The translations under genes and the position numbers were made by a program. From Rhodococcus sp. (in: high G+C Gram-positive bacteria) (lineage in GTDB: Bacteria > Actinomycetota > Actinomycetes > Mycobacteriales > Mycobacteriaceae), in the NCBI RefSeq assembly GCF_023264675.1, contig NZ_JAHFVG010000031.1, positions 1-64,000 on the forward strand: a DNA stretch of 64,000 bases. The letters run 5' to 3'. The notes below the pieces were generated by a model that saw only the letters and a program-made list of their open reading frames with translations, was not told the origin of the DNA and searched no databases. Below are positions 15,472 to 25,656 of the stretch, one piece after another. Numbering within the stretch: the stretch's first letter is position 1; each line of letters begins with the position of its first letter.

Positions 15472-17070
15472 TCAGGCAAACGTCCGCGACAGGTGGGTCA
15501 ACACTCCGGTGAGACCGGCCGGGGACTCACGATGCCCCAGATACCCGTCGGGACGGATCACGAAAGCCGATGGACCTGCTGTTCCGTAGGCCGCGGCGAA
15601 TTCGCCGTCGCGGTCGATCACGACCGGAAGTATCGATTCCACCGGGGTCGGCGAGATCAGATAGACATCGAGCCTGCCGTGAGCAGCGTCGACAGCGCGA
15701 CCGGCCAGGTCCTCGAACTCCCCGATATCGGACTTCCCGATTCGGGCAGGCGTGGACAGCAGCAAAGTGTGGTTCACGCCGGCGAACAACTCGAAGAGGC
15801 GAATGGGAAAAGCAACCATGTCCCGCGTCAGACCGCGCGCATCCGGGGCTCGTTCGCCTGGCTGAACGGAGAGGGCGACCGGATCGGCCTCCGACACCAA
15901 CGGGCTTCCGGCGTAGGAGATCAACAGCTGTGCTTGCCTCCGCATGGCCGTATCCATCGAGCTTTCACCCGAGCCGATCCCCTCACGGGCGTCGCGGACG
16001 GTCATTCCGACGACTTCTTCACCGACCGGGCGACGTTCGGCGTCGTAACTGTCGGTCAATCCGACGGCGCCGACGCCGTGAACCGCTAGGGCGACTTTCC
16101 AGGCGAGGTTGTGTGCATCCTGGATACCGGTATTCATGCCCTGGGCGCCGGTCGGTGGGTGAATATGTGCTGCATCGCCCGCGACGAACACCCGGCCACG
16201 GCCGTAGCGGTCGACGATGCGGTGGCTGATTCTGAAGACCGAGGACCATCTCAGATTCGACACTGTGGTGGGCTCCGGTGCAAGGTCGTCGAGCACGCTC
16301 TGGATGTGGTGTAGCTCAGGCGCCGGGCCGCCGCTGAAACCGTGAGTGATGCCGTCGCCGCCGCTCGGCGGCGCCGACAACTCCGGTGGAACGAGCATCG
16401 ACATCCGATACCGCTTCCGTCCTGGCAGCGGAATCGCGACCAGTCCTCGGTCCGGAGATCCGTTGTCGGAGGTAGCGGTGATGCGCACCCCGTAGCCGGT
16501 GGGCATCGACCAGTCGACCTCGACGTCGCCGAGCATGTAACCCTCGGCGAAGGCCGCGCCCTCGAACGAGAGCCCGAGTCCCTTCCGTACGGCACTGTGC
16601 GCACCGTCGCAGCCGATCAGGTACTGGACCCGGCTCGTGGAACCGTCGCTCGAAGTGATCGAGACTCCGTCGGCGTCCTGATCGAACGACACCAGGCTCA
16701 GACCTCGCTCGACAGTCCCGCCGAGCGATGCCAACCTCTCCGCCAGCATTCGCTCGGTCTCGTATTGGGGAAGGCCGGCGAAACCGTAGGGAACATCGGA
16801 CGGCAATGCCAGCTCGATTCGGCCGACCTCGGTACCGTTCGTGATGCTGATCTGGCCGCGCATCATGATCGCCCCGTCGAGCACGGGCTGCAGCAGGCCC
16901 ATGTTCTCGAAGACCTCCAGCGTGCGGGGCTGGATGCCGACGGCCTTCGCGTATCGAGGCGGTTCCGTGAGCGTGTCGATCACGCGAACGTCGATTCCAC
17001 GTCTTCGCAACTCGATCGCGGCCGTCAGTCCGATCGGGCCTGCTCCCGCCACAAGAACCTCTGCATCCAT
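15472..17070 (-). CDS. FAD-dependent aromatic monooxygenase (PheA/TfdB/MhpA-like)
   Basis: A 532-residue class A flavoprotein monooxygenase that would hydroxylate an aromatic or polyketide-like substrate using NAD(P)H and O2. Visible motifs are the FAD-binding GAGPIGLTAAIEL (residues 9-21), the CDGAHSAVRK (DG motif) and the GRVFVAGDAAHIHPPTGAQG segment (GD motif) with the following NTGIQDAHNLAWK. The C-terminal 150 residues form the thioredoxin-like dimerisation domain of the group. The ATG at 17070 begins directly with the Rossmann strand; a longer start at 17142 is possible but adds no conserved sequence. It is divergent from recC. Confidence 0.85.
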   Translation of the reverse strand: MDAEVLVAGAGPIGLTAAIELRRRGIDVRVIDTLTEPPRYAKAVGIQPRTLEVFENMGLLQPVLDGAIMMRGQISITNGTEVGRIELALPSDVPYGFAGLPQYETERMLAERLASLGGTVERGLSLVSFDQDADGVSITSSDGSTSRVQYLIGCDGAHSAVRKGLGLSFEGAAFAEGYMLGDVEVDWSMPTGYGVRITATSDNGSPDRGLVAIPLPGRKRYRMSMLVPPELSAPPSGGDGITHGFSGGPAPELHHIQSVLDDLAPEPTTVSNLRWSSVFRISHRIVDRYGRGRVFVAGDAAHIHPPTGAQGMNTGIQDAHNLAWKVALAVHGVGAVGLTDSYDAERRPVGEEVVGMTVRDAREGIGSGESSMDTAMRRQAQLLISYAGSPLVSEADPVALSVQPGERAPDARGLTRDMVAFPIRLFELFAGVNHTLLLSTPARIGKSDIGEFEDLAGRAVDAAHGRLDVYLISPTPVESILPVVIDRDGEFAAAYGTAGPSAFVIRPDGYLGHRESPAGLTGVLTHLSRTFA

Positions 17071-17249
17071 CACGCCACCGTCTCTCGTCGCCTGAGCTGA
17101 ACGTCGATGATTCTCTCGATCGTCGGCCTCGATCGTGCGCACTTTCGGCCGACTTCATGCCCCACGGGTGAAGGCCGATGCGAAGAGGAAGCTGTCGGTG
17201 CCTCGAGTAGGGTCGTGCGAACAGGTCGATCACGACGAAGGGGCGGACG

Positions 17250-20200
17250 TTGGTACTGAGGATTCACCGCGGCGCCAGCGCATCCTCGCTCGCATCCGGG
17301 CTCGCCGATGTGCTGTCGGCGCCCCTGGCCGATCCGTTCGCCGCCGAGGTCGTCTCGGTACCGGCGAGAGGGGTCGAGCGGTGGCTCACTCAACGACTCT
17401 CCCTGTCTCTCGGGTCGAGCCACGCGGACGGAATTTCGGCCAACATCGAATTCCCCTCGCCTGCAACTCTCGTCGGGAATGCTCTCGCGGCCGTTCGACA
17501 GGTGAACCCGGAGGACGACCCGTGGTCGCGCGGCCGAATGCTCTGGGAGACACTGACCCTGATCGACCAGTCGATCGATCAGCCCTGGTGCTCGGTGCTG
17601 GCGGCACACCTCGGCAACGGCACCGACGAGCGCCGGGCAGGACGACGGTGGTCTACGGCAGCCCATGTGACCGACCTGTTCGGTAGCTACGCCGCCGACC
17701 GTCCCACGATGATGGCGGAGTGGGCATCGGGGCTCGACAGCGACGGGCTGGGGGGAGTACTGCCGGCCGATCAACAATGGCAGGCCGAGCTGTGGCGGTC
17801 GATCCGCGCTCGTATCGGGAGTCCGAGTCCCGCCGAGCTTCTGGAGAGCAGTTGTGATGCACTGATCGCGCAGCCTGAACTGCTCGATCTTCCCGGTCGC
17901 CTCTCGCTCTTCGGCGCTACTCGATTGACCACTGATCAGCTCCGGGTCGTTGCAGCGATATCCCGTCACCGCGATGTTCATCTGTGGATCCCGCATCCGA
18001 GCGAGGCGATGTGGAACGAGCTCACCCGGCAGCCGCGAGTCGCTCGCCGTCGCGAAGACCTGTCGGCATTGGCCGTCGAACACCCGCTGCTCGCGAGTCT
18101 CGCGCGCGATGTCCGCGAACTGCAGGCCCGTGTCCTCGGCATCGACGCACCGACGGAACACACCGTCTGCTCGGCCGGCGAATACCCGTCGACGCTTCTC
18201 GGACGGGTGCAGTCCGACATCGCTCATTCTCGGAAGCCTTCTCGATCCGCCACCGCCGACGGCACGATTGCCGTCCACGCGTGTCACGGTGCGCCGCGAC
18301 AGGTGGAAGTACTCCGCGAGTGCCTGTTGCATCTGTTCGACGAGGATCCGACACTGGAACCGAGAGACGTGCTGGTGATGTGTCCGGATGTCGAGACGTA
18401 CGCACCGTTGGTTCGCGCGACGTTCGGTCAGGGCGGACTCGGACATCCCGGCCACAAGCTCCGAGTCCGGCTCGCGGACCGTGGTCTTCGGCAGACCAAT
18501 CCACTGCTCGCAGTGGTGGCGACGGTGCTCGATCTCGCAATCGGCCGGGTGACGGCCAGCCAGGTACTCGATCTCGCCGCTGCCGACCCGATTCGAACAC
18601 GGTTCGGCTTCGGCGACGACGATCTGGAACGACTTCGTGAATGGGTGCAGGTATCGGGAGCGCGATGGGGAATCAACTCGCGCCAGCGCAGCCGATTCGG
18701 ACTCGGTGACTTCGCTCAGAACACCTTCAACTTCGCGATGGACCGAGTGCTGCTGGGGGTAGCGGCCGACGAAACGTCGCGCGAGTGGCTCGATCTTGCT
18801 CTTCCGGTGGACGACGTCGACGGAAACGACATCGATCTCACCGGCCTGCTGGCCGAATTCCTTGACCGTGTCGCCGTTGTGCTGCGTGACCTGCAGGGTC
18901 CACAGACTGCCGCAGCATGGCAGGGGGCACTGGTCCGTGCACTGGATCTTCTGTGCGACACCGACACTGCCGACCAATGGCAACGCGCGCAAGCACTACG
19001 AGAACTCGCGGACGCCACCAGACACGGCGACGAAGTGGTACTTCGACTCTCCGACGTTCGTGCCATGCTCACCCGCGCCCTCGCCGGACGTCCCTCTCGG
19101 GCGAACTTCAGGACCGGGGAGCTGACAGTGTGCACCATGGTCCCGATGAGGTCGGTGCCGCACCGCGTCGTCGTGCTGCTCGGACTCGACGACGAGGTCT
19201 TTCCGCGCGCCGGGAGTCTCGACGGAGACAACGTGCTCACGCGCGATCCGGCGATCGGCGAACGCGACGTGCGGAGCGAGGACCGGCAACTTCTGCTCGA
19301 CGCGGTCATGTCCGCCGAGCAGAAACTGCTGCTGTTCTACACGGGCGCCGATCCGGTGACGGGAATCGCCAAGCCGCCGGCGATTCCGTTGAGTGAGCTG
19401 CTCGACGTCGTCCGAGTCACGGCCGATGCCGACATCGTCCGTCGTCACCCGTTGCAACCCTTCGACGCTCGAAATTTCGATCCAAGAGCACCGTTCAGCT
19501 ACGACCGCGCTGCCTTGCGTGGAGCGCGAGCGGGGCAACGGGAACCGGCCGCACCACCGGCATTTCTGCCGACTCCGTTGCCTGCCACCGAAACCGACGA
19601 CATCGAGCTGAGCGCGCTGATCGCGTTCGTCGAACATCCGATCGCTGCATTTCTCAAGCAACGCATCGGTATTCGCATCCCGGAGCTGGGCGACGATGTC
19701 TCCGATTCGCTCACCGTCGAACTGGACGGATTGCAGAAGTGGGACATCGGCGACCGCATGCTCGCCGAGCGACTGGCAGGCACCGAGGTTGCCGACTTCC
19801 GCGCTGCCGAGTGGAGGCGAGGGACGCTACCGCCGTTCGGCCTCGGTGAGACTCAGCTGCAGGACATCACTCGTGCCGTGGACGCGCTGTTCGAGGTGTC
19901 GCACGATGTGCATGCGGGGGAGTCCGCGGTGCTGGATGTATCGATACCACTGCGCTCGGGCCGTCGAATCACCGGCACGGTCACCGGTATTCATGGAAGC
20001 ACCATCGCCCGTACGTCGTACTCGCGGCTGGCGCCGAAGCATCGACTCGCGGCATGGGTTCGTGTGCTCGCCGCTGCTGCGCAGGATGGATCCACGACCT
20101 GGCAGGCCGTGACGACAGGACGTGGGCCCGGTCGCCGTGCAGCCTGGCGCTCGACCATCACGGCGCCGCCTACCGCTCTCGACCTACTCGAAAAGTTGGT

Positions 20201-20522
20201 CGAACTACGCGATCTCGGCCTCTCGTCGCCGCTACCGATCGGCCCGACCGCATCGGCAACCTACGCCGACCGAAGATTTCGAGGGATGTCAGCCGATCTC
20301 GCGCTGGACGCCGCAGCCAAACAGTGGTCGGAGAAGTTCGGAGACTCCAGCGATCGCAGCATCGGCTACCTGTATGGGAATGCGTCTGACTTCTCGATCG
20401 TCCGGGATGCGGAGTTCGGCCTGGGTCTTCCGCGGTGGGGCGAGGAATCGACCGCGTTCGGTGCGGTCTCCTGCGGCTTGTGGTGCCCATTGCTGGGCGC
20501 GGAAACGGAGGGACAACCGTGA
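17250..20522 (+). CDS. recC: Exodeoxyribonuclease V subunit gamma, RecC
   Basis: A 1090-residue protein, close to the 1122 of E. coli RecC, which recognises Chi and holds the RecBCD complex together while its own helicase and nuclease domains are inactive. The start (RIHRGASASSLASGLADVL) and the following VPARGVERWLTQRLS are characteristic. The start is TTG at 17250 with AAGGGG 6 bp upstream. It overlaps recB by four bases (GTGA), and the recC-recB-recD order is the usual actinobacterial operon. No SOS-box-like sequence was seen upstream. Confidence 0.93.
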   Translation: MVLRIHRGASASSLASGLADVLSAPLADPFAAEVVSVPARGVERWLTQRLSLSLGSSHADGISANIEFPSPATLVGNALAAVRQVNPEDDPWSRGRMLWETLTLIDQSIDQPWCSVLAAHLGNGTDERRAGRRWSTAAHVTDLFGSYAADRPTMMAEWASGLDSDGLGGVLPADQQWQAELWRSIRARIGSPSPAELLESSCDALIAQPELLDLPGRLSLFGATRLTTDQLRVVAAISRHRDVHLWIPHPSEAMWNELTRQPRVARRREDLSALAVEHPLLASLARDVRELQARVLGIDAPTEHTVCSAGEYPSTLLGRVQSDIAHSRKPSRSATADGTIAVHACHGAPRQVEVLRECLLHLFDEDPTLEPRDVLVMCPDVETYAPLVRATFGQGGLGHPGHKLRVRLADRGLRQTNPLLAVVATVLDLAIGRVTASQVLDLAAADPIRTRFGFGDDDLERLREWVQVSGARWGINSRQRSRFGLGDFAQNTFNFAMDRVLLGVAADETSREWLDLALPVDDVDGNDIDLTGLLAEFLDRVAVVLRDLQGPQTAAAWQGALVRALDLLCDTDTADQWQRAQALRELADATRHGDEVVLRLSDVRAMLTRALAGRPSRANFRTGELTVCTMVPMRSVPHRVVVLLGLDDEVFPRAGSLDGDNVLTRDPAIGERDVRSEDRQLLLDAVMSAEQKLLLFYTGADPVTGIAKPPAIPLSELLDVVRVTADADIVRRHPLQPFDARNFDPRAPFSYDRAALRGARAGQREPAAPPAFLPTPLPATETDDIELSALIAFVEHPIAAFLKQRIGIRIPELGDDVSDSLTVELDGLQKWDIGDRMLAERLAGTEVADFRAAEWRRGTLPPFGLGETQLQDITRAVDALFEVSHDVHAGESAVLDVSIPLRSGRRITGTVTGIHGSTIARTSYSRLAPKHRLAAWVRVLAAAAQDGSTTWQAVTTGRGPGRRAAWRSTITAPPTALDLLEKLVELRDLGLSSPLPIGPTASATYADRRFRGMSADLALDAAAKQWSEKFGDSSDRSIGYLYGNASDFSIVRDAEFGLGLPRWGEESTAFGAVSCGLWCPLLGAETEGQP

Positions 20523-23500
20523 CCGATTTCGATCTACTCGGTCCGTTGCCCGAAGGCACTACCGTGCTGGAGGCCAGCGCAGGAACCGGAAAGACCTACG
20601 CCATAGTCGGTCTGGCGACGCGCTACGTCGCCGAGGGTATTGCGGAGATCTCCGAGTTGCTGCTCGTCACCTTCTCACGCGCCGCAACTCAGGAACTGCG
20701 GGAGCGTACCCGCAGCCGGTTTGCCGAGGTTGCCGCGCAACTCGGCGAGGACTACCCGCAGACGAGCACCGATCCGCTGGTCAGACATCTGGCTCGCGAG
20801 GACGTTCCCGCTCGGCGGCTACGCCTGGTCCGGGCGCTGTCGGAATTCGACTCGGGCACCATCGCCACCACTCACAGTTTCTGTCAACGCATGCTCGACG
20901 GTCTCGGTATCGCGGGTGAACGTGAGCCCGAGACCACACTGGTCGAAGCCGTCGACGACCTGACCGGTGAAGTGGTCGACGACATCTATCTTCGGCGCTA
21001 CAGTCGCTCGGACCATTCGCCACCGATCAGTCCGAACGATGCACGTCAGGTTGCCCGCGAGGCGGTGCGGGATCGTCAGGCTCACCTGGTGCCGGAGGCA
21101 GAGGACGACACCGAAGCCGGACATCGCGTCGTCTTCGCCACCGAGGTTCGCGCCGAGGTCGAGCGACGCAAGCGCGCCGGCGGCATTCGCGACTTCGACG
21201 ATCTGCTGAGCTTGCTGCACGGCGTCCTGGTGGATCCGATCCACGGCGAGTCGGCATGTGCCCGTGTTCGCGAACGATTTCGGGTAGTGCTCGTCGACGA
21301 GTTCCAGGACACCGACCCGCTGCAGTGGGACATCCTGCGGCGCGCGTTTCACGGTTCGTCGACGCTCCTGCTCGTCGGCGACCCCAAACAGGCGATCTAC
21401 GCATTCCGTGGGGCCGAGGTTCTCAGCTACCTCGATGCTGTCGCCCTCGCCGATCGGCATCTCGAGCTGACCACGAATTGGCGGAGTGACGCGGGTCTGC
21501 TGTCAGCTCTCGACACCGTCTATGCCGGAGCTGCTCTCGGACACGATGACATCGTCGTCCACCACGTCGCATCGACGCACGACAGCTCGCGGATCGCGGG
21601 CGAACCGCCGCTTCGAGTGCGTTACCTGCCGAGGACGGGTGCCGGGCCGCTGAACAAATCCGGATTTCCGGCGGTCGGTGCGCTCCGCGGCCGCGTTGCG
21701 AACGATCTCGCTGCAGACATCGTCGATGTACTCGAGTCACGGACCTCGCTGACCCTGCCCGGACACGACGAGGTCGTCAGTCCCGGAGACATCGCGGTTC
21801 TCGTGCGTACGCGGTCGCAGATTGCTCTCGTTCGTGAGGCGCTCGACCGGGTGGGGGTGCCCTCGGTGCTGGCCGGCGGTTCGAGCGTGTTCGAGACTCC
21901 CAGTGCCACTCATTGGCTGTGGCTTCTTCAAGCGATCGAACAACCTCATCGAGCGGATCGGGTGAGGTTGGCGGCGCTGACACCCTTGCTGGGATGGACG
22001 GCCGACACCATCGACGCGCGGGGCGACGACGCAGTTGCCGAGGTGAGCAGCACACTCCGCGACTACAGCATTCTGTTCGGCCAGGCCGGATTCGCTGCAG
22101 TGTTCGAGAAGCTCGCGGCCGAGACCTCGCTCGAAGCCCGATTGCTCGGAATCCGCTCGGGGGAGAGGCAACTGACCGATCTTCGGCACGTTGCACAGCT
22201 TCTCAACCGTGCAGCAGTCGAGGAATCGTTCGGTCCGAGCGCGCTCACCAGGTGGCTCACCGACCGAATCGAGGATCCGGCGTCGGGAAGTGTCAGCGAT
22301 CGGAGCAGGCGGCTCGACAGCGATGCCGCGGCAGTTCAGATCGCGACGATCCATGCAAGCAAAGGCCTCGAGTTTCCGGTCGTCTACGTGCCGTACGCGT
22401 GGGACGCGTCGAAGAATCCATACCCGAGCACCCTGCTGTTGCACGACGAGAACGGCCAACGTGTCCTCGACGTCGGTGGCAGTAGCGGTCAGGGGTACGC
22501 CCAACGGAAGTTGGTGCGAGACAAGGAAGAGGCAGGAGAAGAGCTTCGACTTCTCTACGTCGCTTTGACGCGCGCGCAGTGTCAGGTGGTGATGTGGTGG
22601 GCGCCGTCGTACGGGACGTCGTCCTCGCCGCTGCACCGTTTGTTGTTCGGTCGGATATTGGGAGTTGCCGCACCGGAGGACAAGTCCAAGGTTCCCGACG
22701 ACGCATCCGTTGCCAGGCGGCTCGAATCATGGGCGGGATCTTCGGCGGGAACGGTGTCGATCGAATCGGCAGGCACGACGGCGCCGCGGCCGATTCGGAG
22801 CGTGGTCGAGCGCCGCGAGGTCGATCTCGACGCAGCGACGTTCGGCCGATCCCTCGACCTGCTGTGGCGTCGTACGTCCTACTCGGCTCTCACCGCAGGC
22901 GCCCACGAGAGTCCAGGAGTGAGCAGCGAACCGGAGCAGCCGGAGAAGGACGACGAGCCTGACGAAGATCCACCCGTCGACGAGACTCTCGACGGCATCG
23001 CATCTCCGATGAACGGACTCCCGGCAGGCGCCGCATTCGGAACACTCGTTCACGAGATCCTCGAGCACCTCGATACCGGAACCGACGACCTCGAAGCCGA
23101 GGTATTGCGTCGTTGCGTCGATGCCGTCGGTGAGCGACTCGCCGATGTCGATCCAGCATCCTTGGCGTCGGCTCTTCTGCCGGTGTTGCGTACCCCGCTG
23201 GGTTTCGGCACCCTGGCCGATATCGCACCCGAGAATCATCTTGCGGAACTCGACTTCGAGCTCCCGTTGGCGGGAGGCGACGATCCGGTGGCGCGCACGG
23301 TGACCCTGCGCGGAATTGCGCGATTGATGCGCAAGCACCTGCCGCTCGACGACGTGCTGGCGCCGTACGCCGATCAACTGGAGGCCCTCGAATCGACGCC
23401 GCTGCGTGGATACCTCACCGGCAGTATCGATTCCGTCCTTCGGATACCGGGTCCGCGCTACGTCGTCGTGGACTACAAGACCAACAGACTCTCCCGCGGC

Positions 23501-23785
23501 GATCTGACGGTCATGCACTTCACCCGAGACCGGATGGCACAGGAAATGATGCGTTCGCACTATCCACTGCAGGCGCTCCTGTATGCGGTGGCACTCCATC
23601 GCTACCTGCGCTGGCGCCAGCCCGGGTACTCACCGAGCGCTCATCTCGGCGGCGTGCAGTACCACTTCGTGCGCGGAATGGTCGGCCCCGAAACACCCGA
23701 GGGCTGCGGGGTATTCGACTGGAATCCGCCGATCGCACTCGTCACGTCCGTCTCCGACCTGCTGGCAGGAATCGAAACGTCATGA
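20519..23785 (+). CDS. recB: Exodeoxyribonuclease V subunit beta, RecB helicase-nuclease
   Basis: A 1088-residue SF1A helicase with a C-terminal nuclease. Motif I EASAGTGKTYA is at residues 18-28, motif II is VLVDEFQDTDP, motif V IHASKGLEFPVVYVPYAWD near 610-628 and motif VI LLYVALTRAQCQ near 677. The nuclease domain keeps its active-site VVVDYKTNRLS near 980, so DNA degradation should be intact. It works with RecC and RecD in double-strand break repair and defence against foreign DNA. The GTG start at 20519 sits in the recC stop and follows GGAGGGACAACC. It overlaps recD by four bases. Confidence 0.95.
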   Translation: MTDFDLLGPLPEGTTVLEASAGTGKTYAIVGLATRYVAEGIAEISELLLVTFSRAATQELRERTRSRFAEVAAQLGEDYPQTSTDPLVRHLAREDVPARRLRLVRALSEFDSGTIATTHSFCQRMLDGLGIAGEREPETTLVEAVDDLTGEVVDDIYLRRYSRSDHSPPISPNDARQVAREAVRDRQAHLVPEAEDDTEAGHRVVFATEVRAEVERRKRAGGIRDFDDLLSLLHGVLVDPIHGESACARVRERFRVVLVDEFQDTDPLQWDILRRAFHGSSTLLLVGDPKQAIYAFRGAEVLSYLDAVALADRHLELTTNWRSDAGLLSALDTVYAGAALGHDDIVVHHVASTHDSSRIAGEPPLRVRYLPRTGAGPLNKSGFPAVGALRGRVANDLAADIVDVLESRTSLTLPGHDEVVSPGDIAVLVRTRSQIALVREALDRVGVPSVLAGGSSVFETPSATHWLWLLQAIEQPHRADRVRLAALTPLLGWTADTIDARGDDAVAEVSSTLRDYSILFGQAGFAAVFEKLAAETSLEARLLGIRSGERQLTDLRHVAQLLNRAAVEESFGPSALTRWLTDRIEDPASGSVSDRSRRLDSDAAAVQIATIHASKGLEFPVVYVPYAWDASKNPYPSTLLLHDENGQRVLDVGGSSGQGYAQRKLVRDKEEAGEELRLLYVALTRAQCQVVMWWAPSYGTSSSPLHRLLFGRILGVAAPEDKSKVPDDASVARRLESWAGSSAGTVSIESAGTTAPRPIRSVVERREVDLDAATFGRSLDLLWRRTSYSALTAGAHESPGVSSEPEQPEKDDEPDEDPPVDETLDGIASPMNGLPAGAAFGTLVHEILEHLDTGTDDLEAEVLRRCVDAVGERLADVDPASLASALLPVLRTPLGFGTLADIAPENHLAELDFELPLAGGDDPVARTVTLRGIARLMRKHLPLDDVLAPYADQLEALESTPLRGYLTGSIDSVLRIPGPRYVVVDYKTNRLSRGDLTVMHFTRDRMAQEMMRSHYPLQALLYAVALHRYLRWRQPGYSPSAHLGGVQYHFVRGMVGPETPEGCGVFDWNPPIALVTSVSDLLAGIETS

Positions 23786-25656
23786 CCGAAGCTCACCTCG
23801 TTCAGCGCGCCAAGGGCAGGCTCAGAACGTTTAACGAAGCCGGTATCCTCGCTGCCGCCGATGTGCACGTCGCGCTGAGGCTCGGGTCTCTGGGAGGGGA
23901 GTCCTCGGAGGACGTTCTGTTCGCGACCGCGCTGGCCGTGCGAGCCGTGCGGTCCGGTTCGGTATGCCTCGATCTGAACCGATTGCGCGATGTCACCGTC
24001 GACGAGGAGTCCGACGTCGACATCGACTCGCTTCCGTGGCCGGAACTGGGAGCGGTGACTGCCGCGCTACGGGCGAGTCCACTGGTCCTCGGGAGTGAGC
24101 GAGGTCCGCTGAAACCGCTGCGTCTGGTGGACACCGACGAGGGCGAGCTTCTGTACCTCGATCGGTACTACCTGCAGGAACGCACGATCCGATCGGTACT
24201 GGACAGTCGCGACGTGACGGGGCCCGACGTGGATACCTCCGCGATCCGGACACTACTGGGCGCACTCTTCACCGCCGAGACAGTCGACGGTGTCGACCGG
24301 GCCCCCGCTCCGGACCGCCAACGCATCGCCGCCGCACTCGCTGCAACGCGGTGGACCACGGTCATCGCCGGCGGCCCCGGCACCGGCAAGACGCACACTG
24401 TCGCACGGATTCTCGCGATGTTCGTGGCCAGGCACGGTACTGGGCTTCGAATCGGACTCGCGGCCCCCACCGGGAAAGCTGCTGCGCGGCTTCAGGAATC
24501 GGTGACCGAACAGGCCGAGTCGCTGGGGTTACCCGACGGATTGACGGCGATGACCCTGCACCGGCTGCTCGGCTGGCAACGCGGAAGCAAGAGCAGGTTT
24601 CGCCACAACGCGTCGAACAGGCTCCCGTACGACGTGATCGTCGTCGACGAGACGTCGATGGTATCGCTGACCATGATGTGCAGACTGCTCGAAGCGGTCC
24701 GCCCCGACACCCGGCTCGTTCTGGTGGGTGATCCCGACCAGCTGACGTCCGTCGACGCAGGCGCCGTGCTGTCCGATCTGGTTGCCCGCCCCGTCCGCGG
24801 TGAGACCGATCCAGATCTGCTCGCATTGATCGCCGATGATCTCGACGCGCAGGACGATCCCCACGAAGCGGCTCTCTCGGCGTCGGAGCGAGACCGCCTG
24901 CGGAGCGGCGTGGTTCGACTCAGCCGCGGACGCCGGTTCGGCGGGGAAATCGCCGAACTCGCCGTCGCCGTTCGCGATGGGCGAGGCGATCGGGTGATGG
25001 AACTTCTGCACGGCACAGGAGACCAACTGTCCTTTCACCAACCGGCTGACGTGTCTTCGCTGCACGCCGACATCCTCGGGACGGCGGAGATTGTCACCGC
25101 TGCTGCTCGCTCCGGCGACGCGGTCGGGGCGTTGGCAGGGCTCGAGACGCACCGTTTGCTGTGCGCCCACCGCCAAGGCCCGTTCGGCGTTCAGCGGTGG
25201 GCCAGACAGGCGATGCAGTGGGTGGGTGAGGCTTCGGGTGAGTTCCTCGACCCTCACCGGTGGTACGCGGGCCAACCTCTTCTGGTGACGGCCAACGACC
25301 ACGAGGCGCGTATCTACAACGGCGATACCGGAGTGGTGGTGGACACCGGTGACGGCACGCTCATGGCGGCATTTCAGCGGGGGACCGAGCCGCTCCTGGT
25401 GCATCCCAATGTTCTGTCTTCGGTGCAGACGGTCTACGCCATGACGATCCACCGTAGTCAGGGAAGTCAGTACGACACCGTGTCGGTGATGTTGCCGGAC
25501 CGTGCGTCGTCACTACTGACGCGTGAGCTGCTCTACACGGCCATCACGCGTGCCCGCAGGCATGTGCGAATCATCGGCACCGAGGACGCAGTCAGGGCTG
25601 CGGTGGACCGCCAGGTTCTACGAGCCAGCGGACTTCGCCGGACGATCAGGTCCTGA
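23782..25656 (+). CDS. recD: Exodeoxyribonuclease V subunit alpha, RecD helicase
   Basis: A 624-residue 5'-3' SF1B helicase, near the 608 of E. coli RecD. Motif I AGGPGTGKTHTVAR is near residue 194-207, motif II VVDETSMVS near 286, and the C-terminal YAMTIHRSQGSQYD and LLYTAITRARRHV blocks close the helicase core. It starts on the ATGA that ends recB. The last 39 bases overlap the end of the convergent chaperone-like gene. Confidence 0.95.
   Translation: MTEAHLVQRAKGRLRTFNEAGILAAADVHVALRLGSLGGESSEDVLFATALAVRAVRSGSVCLDLNRLRDVTVDEESDVDIDSLPWPELGAVTAALRASPLVLGSERGPLKPLRLVDTDEGELLYLDRYYLQERTIRSVLDSRDVTGPDVDTSAIRTLLGALFTAETVDGVDRAPAPDRQRIAAALAATRWTTVIAGGPGTGKTHTVARILAMFVARHGTGLRIGLAAPTGKAAARLQESVTEQAESLGLPDGLTAMTLHRLLGWQRGSKSRFRHNASNRLPYDVIVVDETSMVSLTMMCRLLEAVRPDTRLVLVGDPDQLTSVDAGAVLSDLVARPVRGETDPDLLALIADDLDAQDDPHEAALSASERDRLRSGVVRLSRGRRFGGEIAELAVAVRDGRGDRVMELLHGTGDQLSFHQPADVSSLHADILGTAEIVTAAARSGDAVGALAGLETHRLLCAHRQGPFGVQRWARQAMQWVGEASGEFLDPHRWYAGQPLLVTANDHEARIYNGDTGVVVDTGDGTLMAAFQRGTEPLLVHPNVLSSVQTVYAMTIHRSQGSQYDTVSVMLPDRASSLLTRELLYTAITRARRHVRIIGTEDAVRAAVDRQVLRASGLRRTIRS

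Noticed and set aside
17143-17249. SOS box upstream of recC
   Set aside because: No TCGAAC-n4-GTTCGA-like sequence is present in the recC promoter region.
17070-18992. 640-codon minus-strand frame opposite recC
   Set aside because: Antisense shadow; recC has clear family sequence and a coupled recB.
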